Assembly: GCA_900770335.1 (NCBI GenBank)
Contig: CAAGKD010000125.1
Span: forward strand, 1-58,072
Source of the DNA: an uncultured Sutterella sp.
GTDB taxonomy: Bacteria > Pseudomonadota > Gammaproteobacteria > Burkholderiales > Burkholderiaceae_F
Reading direction: 5' to 3'
Length of the DNA stretch: 58,072 bases
Under the pieces are notes generated by a model. It worked only from the letters and a program-made list of their open reading frames with translations. It ran no database searches and was not told the origin of the DNA. Of this stretch, positions 7,734 through 16,666 are shown one piece after another. Numbering within the stretch: position 1 is the first letter of the stretch; every line of letters starts with the position of its first letter. Made by a program: the position numbers and the translations under genes.

Positions 7734-9050
7734 TTACATGTCCGCTTCCTTGAGCGGAGCGCGCAGCTCCGCGCGGACGTGGTCCATGCCCGCGTAGAAG
7801 GCCTTCATCATGACGAGGCCGAGGAACTTGCCGGCGTCCGTGACGACGATCTTGTCCGGATCCGAGGGGTCGTCCTTGACGGCGCCCGAGATGCGCAGGG
7901 CGAGCATCTCCTTCATGAGGTAGCGGTCGACGTCGACGCCGTGGACCTCGCGGAAGTACTTGCGCGAGAGCCGGTGGGCGAAGAGGCCGAGGAGCAGCCG
8001 GTACTGCATGACCGCGTGCTTGTCGAAGTGGCGGCGACGCTCGACGCCGGTGTTGCCCTGGGCGATGCGCTCGGCGTAGCGGCGCAGGCTGAAGGTGTTC
8101 ACGTAGAGGCTGTCGCCGAGGAAACTGAACGCGCCCGAGCCCACGCCGAGATATTCGTCATGGTCGACGACGTACTCGTCGAAGCCCTCGTTGTTCGTCT
8201 GGCCGAACGTCCAGGACGTGAGCTGGCGATAGCGGCTGCCGAGCGTGTCGAGGATGCAGCGGTACTGGTCGGCGAGCTCGATGCCCGTCGCGGCGATCGT
8301 CGCGCGCACGCTCGAGCGCGTCTGCGAGGTCACCATGAGGGGGTAGGTCGTCGTCTGGCGGGGGTTGAGCTGCGCGACCTTGTCCATGTCGTCGTGCAGG
8401 ACGTCGAGGGACTGGCCCCGGAAGCCGAACATCATGTCGATGTTGATGATCGGGAAGAGCTCCTGCGCGTACTGCAGGCGCTCGAAGATCTGCTCGCCCG
8501 AGCCGAACTTCTCGTAGCGGTCCGAGAGCTTGAGGATGTCGTCGTTGAAGCTCTGCACGCCGATCGACATGCGGTCGACGAGTCCGCGCAGGTTCCTGAA
8601 CTGCGGCGTCGTGATTACCTGCGGATCCGTCTCGCAGGAGATCTCCTTCATGGAGGGGAAGAGCTTCTTGGCGAGCTCGAGCGTCTCGATGAGCTCGTCC
8701 TCGAGGATCGTCGTCGTGCCGCCGCCCACGTACATGGCCGTGAAGTCATAGCCGAGCGCGCGGACGTACTCCATCTCCTTCCTGAGGTTCTTGAAGTATT
8801 CGCGGGCCTTCCACTCCTTGAAGAGGAACCGGTGGAACGTGCAGTAGGTGCAGAGCGTGTGGCAGAAGGGTACATGCGCGTAGAGCATGTACTTGTGGCC
8901 CTCCTGGGGCGGCGGCGGATTCTTCAGGATGACCGGGTCGCAGTGAAGGTAGCGCGTGGTGTAGTAGTTCATCACGCGGTCGGTGAGGCCGATCATCCAG
9001 TCGGGCAGGAGCTTGCGCGGCTGCGGGACGTAGTGCGAGGTGTTCGTCAT
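7734..9050 (-). CDS. radical SAM protein of the HemN/HemW (coproporphyrinogen III oxidase-like) family
   Basis: Radical S-adenosylmethionine enzyme of 438 residues from the chosen ATG at 9050. An upstream in-frame extension to 9167 lacks conservation-like character. The cluster motif C63-x3-C67-x2-C70 sits in the family context HVPFCHTLCTYCTFHRF, followed by YVGGGTTTILEDE and the SIGVQSFND strand typical of HemN/HemW. Near residue 280 the heme-chaperone motif HNxxYW is not present; the equivalent stretch reads DHDEYLGVGSGAFSF. It is therefore less likely to be HemW itself and may be an oxygen-independent coproporphyrinogen oxidase relative or a ChuW/HutW-like heme-degrading enzyme. A TACAAT -10-like element lies at 9091-9086. 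The gene is monocistronic. Confidence 0.72.
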   Translation of the reverse strand: MTNTSHYVPQPRKLLPDWMIGLTDRVMNYYTTRYLHCDPVILKNPPPPQEGHKYMLYAHVPFCHTLCTYCTFHRFLFKEWKAREYFKNLRKEMEYVRALGYDFTAMYVGGGTTTILEDELIETLELAKKLFPSMKEISCETDPQVITTPQFRNLRGLVDRMSIGVQSFNDDILKLSDRYEKFGSGEQIFERLQYAQELFPIINIDMMFGFRGQSLDVLHDDMDKVAQLNPRQTTTYPLMVTSQTRSSVRATIAATGIELADQYRCILDTLGSRYRQLTSWTFGQTNNEGFDEYVVDHDEYLGVGSGAFSFLGDSLYVNTFSLRRYAERIAQGNTGVERRRHFDKHAVMQYRLLLGLFAHRLSRKYFREVHGVDVDRYLMKEMLALRISGAVKDDPSDPDKIVVTDAGKFLGLVMMKAFYAGMDHVRAELRAPLKEADM

Positions 9051-9085
9051 GTCCGGGCGTTCGGGAAATGATTCTGAAGCAGCCG

Positions 9086-9091
9086 ATTGTA
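9086..9091 (-). promoter_or_regulatory. possible -10 element of the HemN-like gene
   Basis: TACAAT on the minus strand, about 36 nt before the ATG, is preceded 17 bp upstream by no recognisable -35. It is the best promoter-like match in the short gap between the terminator at 9152-9182 and the gene. Confidence 0.35.
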
Positions 9092-9151
9092 TTCGCATCG
9101 ACCGGCTGCAGGCTGAAGAGCCCTGAGGGAAGCGCCCGGATTCCCGGCGAA

Positions 9152-9182
9152 AAGGCCGCCGCCGCAACGGGGCGGCGGCCTT
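9152..9182 (-). terminator. terminator after the acyl-CoA ligase gene
   Basis: A 12-bp stem pairs 9152-9163 (aaggccgccgcc) with 9171-9182 around a 7-nt loop. On the minus strand it is followed by TTTTCGCC. It lies 23 bp after the ligase stop. Confidence 0.88.
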
Positions 9183-9204
9183 CGGAAGGCGGGCTTGCGC
9201 GGGA

Positions 9205-11034
9205 TCAGCCGTGCGTCGCGTAGACGCGGGCGATGTCCTCGGCGAACTTCTTGCCGAGCGGGCCGCGCTTGAGCTTGAGGGTCGGCGTTATGAGCCCGTT
9301 CTCGATCGTCCAGACTTCGGTCGTGAGGATCGCCGCGCGCGGCAGGGCGTAGTTCGGGAAGTCCGCGGCGGCGGTCTTGGCGCGGCGCAGCGCGGCGGTC
9401 CGGGCGGCGGCGGCCGAGAGGCTCGCGGGGTCCTTCGGGTCGAGCTTGAGCGACTCGGCGAAGGCGGTCCATTCGTTGGGATTGACGACCGCGATCAGCG
9501 TGAGGTAGGGGCGGTTCTCGCCCACGATCCAGCACTGATCGAAGAGTGGATCGGTCTCGATCGCCGACTCAAGGTCCGCGGGCGGGATCTTCTCGCCCGT
9601 CGACGTGACGATGATCTCCTTGATGCGGCCGCGGATCTGGAGCATGCCCTGGGCGGTGAATCCGCCCACGTCGCCCGTGCGGAACCACCCGTCCTTCGTG
9701 AACGCCGCCGCGGTGTCCTCGGGGCGGTGCCAGTAGCCCTTCATGATGGAGGGGCCGCGGATCTGGATTTCGCTGCTTTCGCCCAGGCGCACCTCGACGT
9801 TGCTGAAGGGCTTGCCGACGGTGTCGGGCTGGTTGAGCTCGACGCAGTTGCCCGCGATGATTGGGCTCGCCTCGGTCATGCCGTAGCCTTGGATGATGGG
9901 AAGGCCCAGGCCGCAGAACGCGCGGGCGACCTTGTGGTTGAGCGCCGCTCCGCCGGAGATGGCGATGCGCAGGCGGCCGCCGAACTGCGAGAGGAGCGTG
10001 TCGGCCATGCGGCGCAGGAGCGTCGCGCGGATGACGCCGTCGAGCCAGGCGCGGGAGGACTTCTCCATTGGCATGCCGTTGCGGCGGCAGAAGTCGCGCC
10101 AGCCGACCTCGACGGCCCAGTCGAAGAGCTTTCTCGCGACGGGCCGGGACTTGCGCAGCTTGTCCTGCACGCGCGCGTAGATGCGCTCGTAGACGCGCGG
10201 CACGGAGATGATGACGGTCGGACGGATCGTCTTGAGGTCCTCGGCGAGGAGCAGCACGGAGCGGTTGTAGGCGATCGCGCAGCCCGTGGCGAGCGCGAGG
10301 TAGTACCCGGCCGTGCGCTCGAAGGTGTGCGAGAGCGGCAGGAACGAGAGGAAGACGTCCCCCTCGCGCGGCGAGACGCAGTCGAGCGTCGCCTTGACGT
10401 TGCTCACGACGTTCCGGTGCGTGAGCATCACGCCCTTGGGACGGCCCGTCGTGCCGGAGGTGTAGACGATGCCGGCGAGGTCGTCCTCGAGGGGGCCGGG
10501 AGGCAGCTCCTCGGCCCAGGCCTTCCCGGCCTCGAGGAAGGAGCTGCGGCTCCTCACGTGGAAGACGCCGTCCTCATGGTCCTCGGTCTCGCCCGGATCG
10601 GTGATGAGCACCGTGCGCAGGTCGGGCATCTGGACGCCCGTCGCGCGGATCTGCTTCCAGCGCGAGAGCTTGTTCGTGACGAGGGCGCAGGCCTGGCTGT
10701 CAATGGTGATGAATGCGCTCGCGCCCGGCGTGTCGATGGCGTGAAGCGGCACCGGAACGAGGCCGTTCGCAAGAGCGGCCTGATCCGCGCATGCGTGGTC
10801 GCGTCCGTTGGGCATGAGGATCGCGACGCGGTCGCCGGGGCGCAGCCCCATCGCCGCGAAGGCGCGGCGCCACTCGAGAACGTGCTCGCCGAGCTCGCGG
10901 TAGGTCCAGCTCTCCCAGGTGTTCGAGGAGCGGTCGAACTGGCGCAGAGCCTCCTTGTCGCCCCAGGCGCTGACGCTGTGTTCGAGCAGTTCGGGCAGCG
11001 TGGTCAGCCCGTCAAGTTCATTGGATCGGCCCAT
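9205..11034 (-). CDS. AMP-dependent long-chain fatty acid-CoA ligase
   Basis: Activates fatty acids to acyl-CoA through an acyl-adenylate. The 609 residues fit the FAA1/FadD15-like branch of the adenylate-forming superfamily. Motifs in order are the ATP P-loop YTSGTTGRPKGVMLTHRN (about 190-207), GYGMTEASP (about 385), the A8 hinge region GWFRTGD followed by the IRGRIKEII stretch, and the catalytic lysine region TPTLKLKR near the C-terminus. The start ATG has AAGGA about 12 nt upstream. No signal peptide is visible; it should be cytoplasmic or membrane-associated. It is monocistronic, divergent from cysK. Chain-length preference cannot be read from the sequence. Confidence 0.88.
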   Translation of the reverse strand: MGRSNELDGLTTLPELLEHSVSAWGDKEALRQFDRSSNTWESWTYRELGEHVLEWRRAFAAMGLRPGDRVAILMPNGRDHACADQAALANGLVPVPLHAIDTPGASAFITIDSQACALVTNKLSRWKQIRATGVQMPDLRTVLITDPGETEDHEDGVFHVRSRSSFLEAGKAWAEELPPGPLEDDLAGIVYTSGTTGRPKGVMLTHRNVVSNVKATLDCVSPREGDVFLSFLPLSHTFERTAGYYLALATGCAIAYNRSVLLLAEDLKTIRPTVIISVPRVYERIYARVQDKLRKSRPVARKLFDWAVEVGWRDFCRRNGMPMEKSSRAWLDGVIRATLLRRMADTLLSQFGGRLRIAISGGAALNHKVARAFCGLGLPIIQGYGMTEASPIIAGNCVELNQPDTVGKPFSNVEVRLGESSEIQIRGPSIMKGYWHRPEDTAAAFTKDGWFRTGDVGGFTAQGMLQIRGRIKEIIVTSTGEKIPPADLESAIETDPLFDQCWIVGENRPYLTLIAVVNPNEWTAFAESLKLDPKDPASLSAAAARTAALRRAKTAAADFPNYALPRAAILTTEVWTIENGLITPTLKLKRGPLGKKFAEDIARVYATHG

Positions 11035-11191
11035 TTTCTTGAAATCCTTCTTCTTATTGGGTTCCGTTCGGGACTGCGGCGCTCGCAGGGTGCGCCGCGC
11101 ACAATTCCGGAAAAATAAAGCTAGCTCACGGGGCGGCCGGATGACGATCGGGTGTTTCGGTAGTTACCCTATCTTTTTTTCGACGATGCGC

Positions 11192-11197
11192 TATGAT
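11192..11197 (+). promoter_or_regulatory. possible -10 element of cysK
   Basis: TATGAT lies 70 bp before the cysK ATG in an AT-richer patch of the 232-bp divergent gap. No clear -35 is seen at 16-18 bp spacing; a run of seven T lies just upstream. A good ribosome site AGGAG (11255-11259) precedes the ATG. Confidence 0.4.
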
Positions 11198-11266
11198 TGG
11201 TTCCACAAAACGAAACCACGCGTTCCAAGCCGCGTGAACAGGAATGCTCTTTGCAGGAGATAAGTC

Positions 11267-12187
11267 ATGAGCAAGGTTTCCTCCGTTCTCGAACTGATCG
11301 GCAACACCCCGGCGGTGCGCCTCTCGCGTCTCTTCCCCGATCACGAGGTCTGGCTCAAGCTTGAGCGCGCCAATCCGGGCGGATCCGTCAAGGACCGCAT
11401 CGCGCTTCAGATGATCCTTGACGCGCAGGCGAGGGGCGACCTCAAGACGGGCGGCACAATCATCGAGCCCACCTCGGGCAACACGGGCGTGGGCCTTGCG
11501 ATGGTGAGCGCGGTTCTCGGCTATCGCATGATCCTCGTCATGCCCGAGTCGATGAGCGTCGAGCGCCGCCTGCTCGCCCAGGCCTACGGCGCCGAGCTCG
11601 TGCTCACGCCGGGTCCGCAGGGCATGAAGGGCGCCGTTGACCGCGCCCTCGAGCTCCAGAAGGACATTCCGGGCTCCTGGGTCGCCGGGCAGTTCGAGAA
11701 TCCGAGCAACCCCAAGGCGCACGAGCTGCGCACGGGGCCGGAGATCGTCGCGGACTTCCCCGAGGGGCTTGACGTCTTCGTCTCCGCGTTCGGCACGGGC
11801 GGCAACGTCTCGGGCATCTCCCGCGTCCTCAAGAAGGCCTGGCCGACGGTGAAGACCTATGCGGTCGAGCCCAAGTCGAGCCCGCTGCTCACCGAAGGCC
11901 GCGCGGGTCCGCACCGCATCCAGGGCATCGGCGCGAACTTCGTGCCGAAGAACCTCGACCGCAATGCGATCGATCAGTTCCTCGACATCGCCGATGACGA
12001 CGCCTTCGAGTACGCCCAGCAGGCGGCTCGCAAGGAAGGCATCCTCGTGGGCATCTCGACGGGCGCCGCGCTCGCCGCCGTCGCCTCGCTCCTGCCGACG
12101 CTTCCCGTCGGCGCCCGCGTGCTCGCCCTCAACTTCGACACGGGCGAGCGCTACCTCTCCGTCAAGGGCTTCGTGAAGGAGGCCTGA
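11267..12187 (+). CDS. cysK: cysteine synthase (O-acetylserine sulfhydrylase A)
   Basis: PLP enzyme making L-cysteine from O-acetyl-L-serine and sulfide. The 306 residues match CysK length. The PLP lysine is in PGGSVKDR (about 38-45). PTSGNTG (about 68-74) binds the substrate carboxylate, and the glycine loop FGTGGNVSGISR binds the phosphate. The stretch GPHRIQGIGANFVP favours CysK over CysM. It is monocistronic between a divergent acyl-CoA ligase gene and a strong terminator. No other sulfur-assimilation gene is adjacent. Confidence 0.93.
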   Translation: MSKVSSVLELIGNTPAVRLSRLFPDHEVWLKLERANPGGSVKDRIALQMILDAQARGDLKTGGTIIEPTSGNTGVGLAMVSAVLGYRMILVMPESMSVERRLLAQAYGAELVLTPGPQGMKGAVDRALELQKDIPGSWVAGQFENPSNPKAHELRTGPEIVADFPEGLDVFVSAFGTGGNVSGISRVLKKAWPTVKTYAVEPKSSPLLTEGRAGPHRIQGIGANFVPKNLDRNAIDQFLDIADDDAFEYAQQAARKEGILVGISTGAALAAVASLLPTLPVGARVLALNFDTGERYLSVKGFVKEA

Positions 12188-12230
12188 CCGGATCGGGTCC
12201 GCATGGATCCGGGCTTGCGCCCGGACTGAC

Positions 12231-12272
12231 GACGAAGGCCGCGCGGCTCTGGAGGCCGGCGCGGCCTTCGTC
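12231..12272. terminator. bidirectional terminator between cysK and uup
   Basis: A 14-bp perfect stem pairs 12231-12244 (gacgaaggccgcgc) with 12259-12272 around a 14-nt loop. Only a short T stretch (attt) follows on the plus strand. Its position between two convergent genes supports the call. Confidence 0.82.
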
Positions 12273-12296
12273 ATTTCTGCCAGGAGGCGCGGAGCG

Positions 12297-14126
12297 TCAG
12301 GCCTTCGCGGCCTCCTCCTTGGCGGAGAGCTCCTCCCAGCGGGCGTAGCCCGCGGCGATCTCCCGCTCGAGCTCCTCGAGGCGGGTCTTGTCCGCCTTGA
12401 GCTCGTCGACGGACCGGGCGTGATAGTCGCCCGCGCTCATGTGGCCGATGAGGTCGGACTGCTCGCCTTCGAGCCGCTCCAAGGTCTCGGGGAGCTGCTC
12501 GAGCTCGCGCGCCTCGCGCCAGGAGAGCTTCACCTTCTGCGGCGCCTGGCTCCGCGGCTTCGCCTTCTTCTCCTCCGCGCGGACGGGCTCGGCCTTGCGC
12601 TCCTCGGCGGCCTGCGGGCGCTGCGCGAACCACTCCGCGTAGCCGCCCACGTATTCGCGCCAGCGGCCGTCGCCGTCCGGGGCGAGAACCTCCGTCACGA
12701 CGTTGTCGAGGAACCGGCGGTCATGGCTCACGAGGATGATCGTGCCCGGATAGGCCGCAAGCGTCTGCTCGAGAAGCTCGAGCGAATCGATGTCAAGGTC
12801 GTTCGTGGGCTCGTCGAGCACGAGCAGGTTCGCGGGAAGCGCGAAGAGCCTCGCGAGAAGAAGCCGGTTGCGCTCGCCGCCCGAGAGCGAGCCGACGGGA
12901 ACGTTCGCGCGGCGCGGCGGGAAGAGGAAGTCTCCGAGATAGGCGATGACATGCTTGCGCTCGCCGCCGATCTCCACCCAGTCCGAGCCCGGGGCGATCG
13001 TTTCGGCAACGGTCTTCTCGAGGTCGAGCTGCTCGCGCAGCTGGTCGAAGTAGGCGATGCGCAGGTTCGTGCCGAGCTTCACCTTGCCCGCGTCGGGGGC
13101 GATCTTCCCAAGGAGCAGCTTGATGAGCGTGCTCTTGCCCGCGCCGTTGCGGCCGATGAGTCCGAGCCGGTCGCCGCGCATGAGCGTGAAGTCGAGGTCC
13201 TTCACGACCGTCCGGTCGCCGAAGCGCTTCGTGAGGCCGGTCGTCTCGGCGACGATCTTGCCGCTTCTCTCGCCCGCGTCGATCGCGAGGCGGATCGAGC
13301 CCATCTGCTCGCGCCTCGCGGCGCGCTCGCGGCGCAGCGCCTCGAGGCGGCGCACGCGCCCCTCATTGCGCGTCCGGCGGGCCTCGATGCCCTTGCGGAT
13401 CCAGACCTCCTCCTGCGCCCAGAATTTGTCAAAGCGTCTGCGCTCGAGCGCCTCGGCGGCGAGCTCCTCCTCCTTGCGCGCTTCGTAGGCGGAGAAGTTC
13501 CCCGGGTAGGAGCGCAGCGCGCCGCGGTCGAGCTCGACGATGCGCGTGGCGACGTTGTCGAGGAAGGCGCGGTCGTGGGTGATCACGACGAGCGAGCGCT
13601 GGTTCCTGAGCTCGTCCCGGCAGGCGGCCTCAAGGAGCGCGATCGCCGTCATGTCGAGGTGGTTCGTCGGCTCGTCGAGGAGCATGAGCTGCGGGGCGAG
13701 CGTGAAGGCGAGCGCAAGGGCCGCGCGCTTCCTTTCGCCGCCCGAGGCGAGCTTGGGGTCGCCGTCGGGATCGAGCTCGAAGCGCGAGAGGTTCTCCTCG
13801 AGCTTGGCGTAGAGGCGCCACTTCTCCTTCTCGTCGGCCGTCTCGTCGAGGCGTCCGCGCAGGATGAGGCTCTCTCTGAAGGTCGCCGCCTCGGGCAGGA
13901 TCGGCTCCTGCTCGACGTAGTGGGTCCTGAGGCCGTCCTGTCGCTGGAGCTGCCCGTCGTCGAGCATCTGGCGTCCGGCGAGAACGGAGAGAAGCGAGCT
14001 CTTGCCCGTTCCGTTGCGGCCGATGAGGCCGACGCGCTCGCCGGGCTCGATCGAGAGGGCGGCTTCGTCAAGCAGGGGCAGGTCGCCGTAGGCGAGGTGG
14101 GCGTCGGAGAGTGTGATGAGTGCCAT
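12297..14126 (-). CDS. uup: ABC-F family ATPase Uup
   Basis: Cytoplasmic ABC-F protein with no membrane domain, acting on ribosomes or DNA structures; E. coli Uup affects transposon excision and ribosome assembly. The 609 residues carry two ABC cassettes. The first has Walker A LIGRNGTGKSS (about 35-45), signature LASGGERKR and Walker B LMLLDEPTNHLD. The second has LIGRNGAGKST, LSGGERNR and LLVLDEPTNDLD. The basic inter-domain linker (about 240-290) and a C-terminal charged coiled coil (about 530-605) are characteristic of Uup, as distinct from EttA or YbiT. It lies 42 bp upstream of nothing cotranscribed that I can prove: the lpoA-like gene precedes it on the same strand with a 42-bp gap, so the two may be co-transcribed. 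Confidence 0.9.
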   Translation of the reverse strand: MALITLSDAHLAYGDLPLLDEAALSIEPGERVGLIGRNGTGKSSLLSVLAGRQMLDDGQLQRQDGLRTHYVEQEPILPEAATFRESLILRGRLDETADEKEKWRLYAKLEENLSRFELDPDGDPKLASGGERKRAALALAFTLAPQLMLLDEPTNHLDMTAIALLEAACRDELRNQRSLVVITHDRAFLDNVATRIVELDRGALRSYPGNFSAYEARKEEELAAEALERRRFDKFWAQEEVWIRKGIEARRTRNEGRVRRLEALRRERAARREQMGSIRLAIDAGERSGKIVAETTGLTKRFGDRTVVKDLDFTLMRGDRLGLIGRNGAGKSTLIKLLLGKIAPDAGKVKLGTNLRIAYFDQLREQLDLEKTVAETIAPGSDWVEIGGERKHVIAYLGDFLFPPRRANVPVGSLSGGERNRLLLARLFALPANLLVLDEPTNDLDIDSLELLEQTLAAYPGTIILVSHDRRFLDNVVTEVLAPDGDGRWREYVGGYAEWFAQRPQAAEERKAEPVRAEEKKAKPRSQAPQKVKLSWREARELEQLPETLERLEGEQSDLIGHMSAGDYHARSVDELKADKTRLEELEREIAAGYARWEELSAKEEAAKA

Positions 14127-14168
14127 GGAGAGGGGTTCGGGAATTCGGAGAATCGGGGGCGGCGGGGA

Positions 14169-15671
14169 TCAGTGCGGCAGGGCGCCGCCGCCGATCGCGG
14201 GAAGCATCGGCGTCGGAGCGGGGCCCTCGCCGGGATCGGTGGCGACGACGCTCGGAATGGCGGGCTCGGCTGAGAGAGCGGCGTCGGTGGGCTGCGCGGC
14301 CGCTTCGTCCGCGAGGGGGCCTGCGGTGGCGGGCTCGATCACGACGGGCGAGTCCGAGGCGGCGCTCGCGGGCTCGATGGCGACAAGCGCGCCGTCGCGG
14401 ATGAGAATGGTCTGCGGGGCGCGCTCGACCTGCGCGCCTGCGGCGCGGTCGAGCCGCAGCGAACCGGTTTCGCCCGCAAGAGTGATCACGGGCTCGAGCC
14501 TGGACCAGCGCGAGGCGATCTCAAGCGCGTCCGCGCCGAGGGCGAAGAGGCGCTTGGCCGAGGGCGAGTAGGGCATCTCCGTGTCGAAGCGCGCCTCGAA
14601 CGAGGCCGCGTCGTAGCGCACGAGGAGCGGACAGTCCGCAAGAACGACCCGATTGAGATCGTAGGCGAGCGTCGCGGCCGTGGAGCTCGTCTGCGGATCG
14701 CCCGGATTCGTCTCCGAGGTCCCCCAGACGCGGGTCCGCAGGGGCAGGCGGCTGCGCACGAGGCTTGTCTGCTGCGCGGAGAGCGCGAGGAGCGCAGCCT
14801 TGTAGGGGGGCTCGGCGGAGACGATCATTGCGCGGCGCTCGCTCGCGACGGTGCGGGCGATGCGCTTCTTCGCCTCGGCCGACGTCGCGGCGGCGAGGAG
14901 CTTGCGCTCGCGCTCGCGAAGCGCCGCCGTGTCCTCGTCCGAGAGCGAGGGCTCGAATCGGGCCTGGACGTCCGCGTACGTGTCGGGCGTGACGGAGATG
15001 ACGTCATAGGCGACGCCCGCCTGCGTGAGGGCGTGCTCGTAGGCATGCCGCAGGCGCTCCTCGCGCGGCGTCTGGCCGGCGAGGATCGCGACCCGGGCGG
15101 GCCCGGCGGCGGGAGCGGCGCCGTCGGGCGAAGGTTCGGGCGAGGGAAGCGACGCGGCGGCGAGCCGCGCGATCCACTCGGCCTCCTGCTCGGTCGAGAG
15201 CGTGAGCTCAATGAGCTCGGGCGGAGGATTCACTCCGGATGCGGCGGTCGCATTGAGCGCCACTGTCGGAAGCGGCAGGGAGTTCGCTTGCGCGAGCTCG
15301 AGCACCGCGTCGCGCTCAATCGGTCCGATCGCCGCATCCGCGCCCGAGAGCGCGGCGGCGCGAAGCTGCTCCATCGTCGTCGTTCCCGGTTGCGCCTCAA
15401 TGAGAAGAATCTCGGCCGGCCGGTCGCTCCTGCGGTTCGCGGCGATCAGCCCGTTTCCGACGATCTTCGCCGCGGAGAGGAAGGGCGACTCGTCGGGCGG
15501 CATGAGCAGGGCGATTGTGAGTGGACGATCGGCGGGCTCCGCTGCGGGAACGGGGGCGGTGACGGCGGGAGCGACTTCCTCGGCCGGGGGCTGAGCGGCG
15601 CGGACAGCGCTTAAACTACCCGCGGCCATCAGGCCCAGGCAAACGAAGAGATAACGACGAGAAAACGGCAT
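14169..15671 (-). CDS. LpoA/LppC-like penicillin-binding protein activator
   Basis: Periplasmic protein resembling the C-terminal, type-1 periplasmic-binding-protein-like domain of LpoA, which stimulates PBP1A in peptidoglycan synthesis. I take the ATG at 15671 (500 aa), preceded by CAGGG at about -10. A 13-codon upstream extension exists. Residues 1-26 (RRYLFVCLGLMAAGSLSAVRA) form a Sec signal with an AVRA cleavage site, but there is no lipobox, unlike lipoprotein LpoA. The domain runs from about 45 to 430. The tail is a long Ala/Pro-rich low-complexity stretch. The gene faces rsmI, the same neighbour pair as yraM-yraL in E. coli, which supports the identity. The two start codons share two bases. 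Confidence 0.72.
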   Translation of the reverse strand: MPFSRRYLFVCLGLMAAGSLSAVRAAQPPAEEVAPAVTAPVPAAEPADRPLTIALLMPPDESPFLSAAKIVGNGLIAANRRSDRPAEILLIEAQPGTTTMEQLRAAALSGADAAIGPIERDAVLELAQANSLPLPTVALNATAASGVNPPPELIELTLSTEQEAEWIARLAAASLPSPEPSPDGAAPAAGPARVAILAGQTPREERLRHAYEHALTQAGVAYDVISVTPDTYADVQARFEPSLSDEDTAALRERERKLLAAATSAEAKKRIARTVASERRAMIVSAEPPYKAALLALSAQQTSLVRSRLPLRTRVWGTSETNPGDPQTSSTAATLAYDLNRVVLADCPLLVRYDAASFEARFDTEMPYSPSAKRLFALGADALEIASRWSRLEPVITLAGETGSLRLDRAAGAQVERAPQTILIRDGALVAIEPASAASDSPVVIEPATAGPLADEAAAQPTDAALSAEPAIPSVVATDPGEGPAPTPMLPAIGGGALPH

Positions 15672-16590
15672 GAATACCCTGAATGATCTTTGGTCCGACA
15701 ACATCCTCATGCAGTCGGCCGGCCTTCCCGGGCAGGAGCTGCCTCCGGGGGCGCTTTATGTGGTTGGCGTGCCGATCGGGAACATGGGGGACATCACGCT
15801 CCGGGCGCTCTGGGTTCTCTCCCGCGCGGAGGCGGTCGCCGCGGAGGACACGCGCGAGACGCGCAAGCTGCTCGAGCGTTTCGGCATTGAGACGAGGCTT
15901 CTTTCCGTTCGTGAGCATAACGAACGGCACGGTGCCGAGCAAATTGACGAGCTCCTTTCGCAAGGCCTGCGCGTTGCGCTCGTGACGGACGCGGGAACTC
16001 CGGCGGTCTCCGATCCCGGCGCCCGCGCGGTCGAGCATCTGCGGGCCGCGGGCCGCCGGATCATTCCCGTTCCCGGCCCCTCGGCCTGCGTGACCGCGCT
16101 TTCCGCCGCGGGCCTGCGCGGCGCGGGCTTCACCTTCATCGGCTTCCTCCCGCCCCAACCCAAGGCCCGGCGCCAGGCGCTCGACGCGCTGCGCGAGCGC
16201 AGGGAGCCCTTCGTTCTCTATGAGGCGCCCCACAGGATTCTTGCGCTCCTCAACGACATGGCCGAGGCGCTCGACGGCGCCCGGGGCGTCGTCATCGCCC
16301 GCGAGCTCACGAAGAAGTTCGAGACCGTCACCGCCATGACGGTCGCGGATCTTCCCGCATTCGCGGCCGCGCACGAGCCCCGAGGGGAGTATGTTCTTCT
16401 TGTGGACGAGAAGCCGGCCGAGGAGGGAGGGCTTGACCCTTCGGACGAAGCCTGGCTGCGGGACCTTGCGGGCGAGATGCCTGCGTCCCGCCTTGCGGCG
16501 ATCGCGGCCAGGAGAACCGGTCGCCCCCGTCAGGAGATCTACGCCTGGCTGATGAAGACGCGCGAAGGCACGGAATCCGAGGCTCAATGA
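15670..16590 (+). CDS. rsmI: 16S rRNA (cytidine-1402-2'-O)-methyltransferase RsmI
   Basis: SAM-dependent tetrapyrrole-methylase-fold enzyme that 2'-O-methylates C1402 in the ribosomal P site. The 306 residues compare with 286 in E. coli. Family features are LYVVGVPIGNMGDITLRAL (about 30-48), AAEDTRETRKLL, the VTDAGTPAVSDPG loop that binds SAM, and GFLPP near the middle. The conserved core begins around residue 27, so a later start at 15709 is possible. The first ATG (15670) overlaps the start of the divergent lpoA-like gene. The ppk2 gene follows after 76 bp on the same strand. Confidence 0.92.
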   Translation: MNTLNDLWSDNILMQSAGLPGQELPPGALYVVGVPIGNMGDITLRALWVLSRAEAVAAEDTRETRKLLERFGIETRLLSVREHNERHGAEQIDELLSQGLRVALVTDAGTPAVSDPGARAVEHLRAAGRRIIPVPGPSACVTALSAAGLRGAGFTFIGFLPPQPKARRQALDALRERREPFVLYEAPHRILALLNDMAEALDGARGVVIARELTKKFETVTAMTVADLPAFAAAHEPRGEYVLLVDEKPAEEGGLDPSDEAWLRDLAGEMPASRLAAIAARRTGRPRQEIYAWLMKTREGTESEAQ

Positions 16591-16666
16591 ACCGAACCGT
16601 TTCCCGCAGGGAACGCCCGAACAAAAGCAGCAACGCTTCCCCCGTTTCCAAAAGGTTGAGAGAAAC

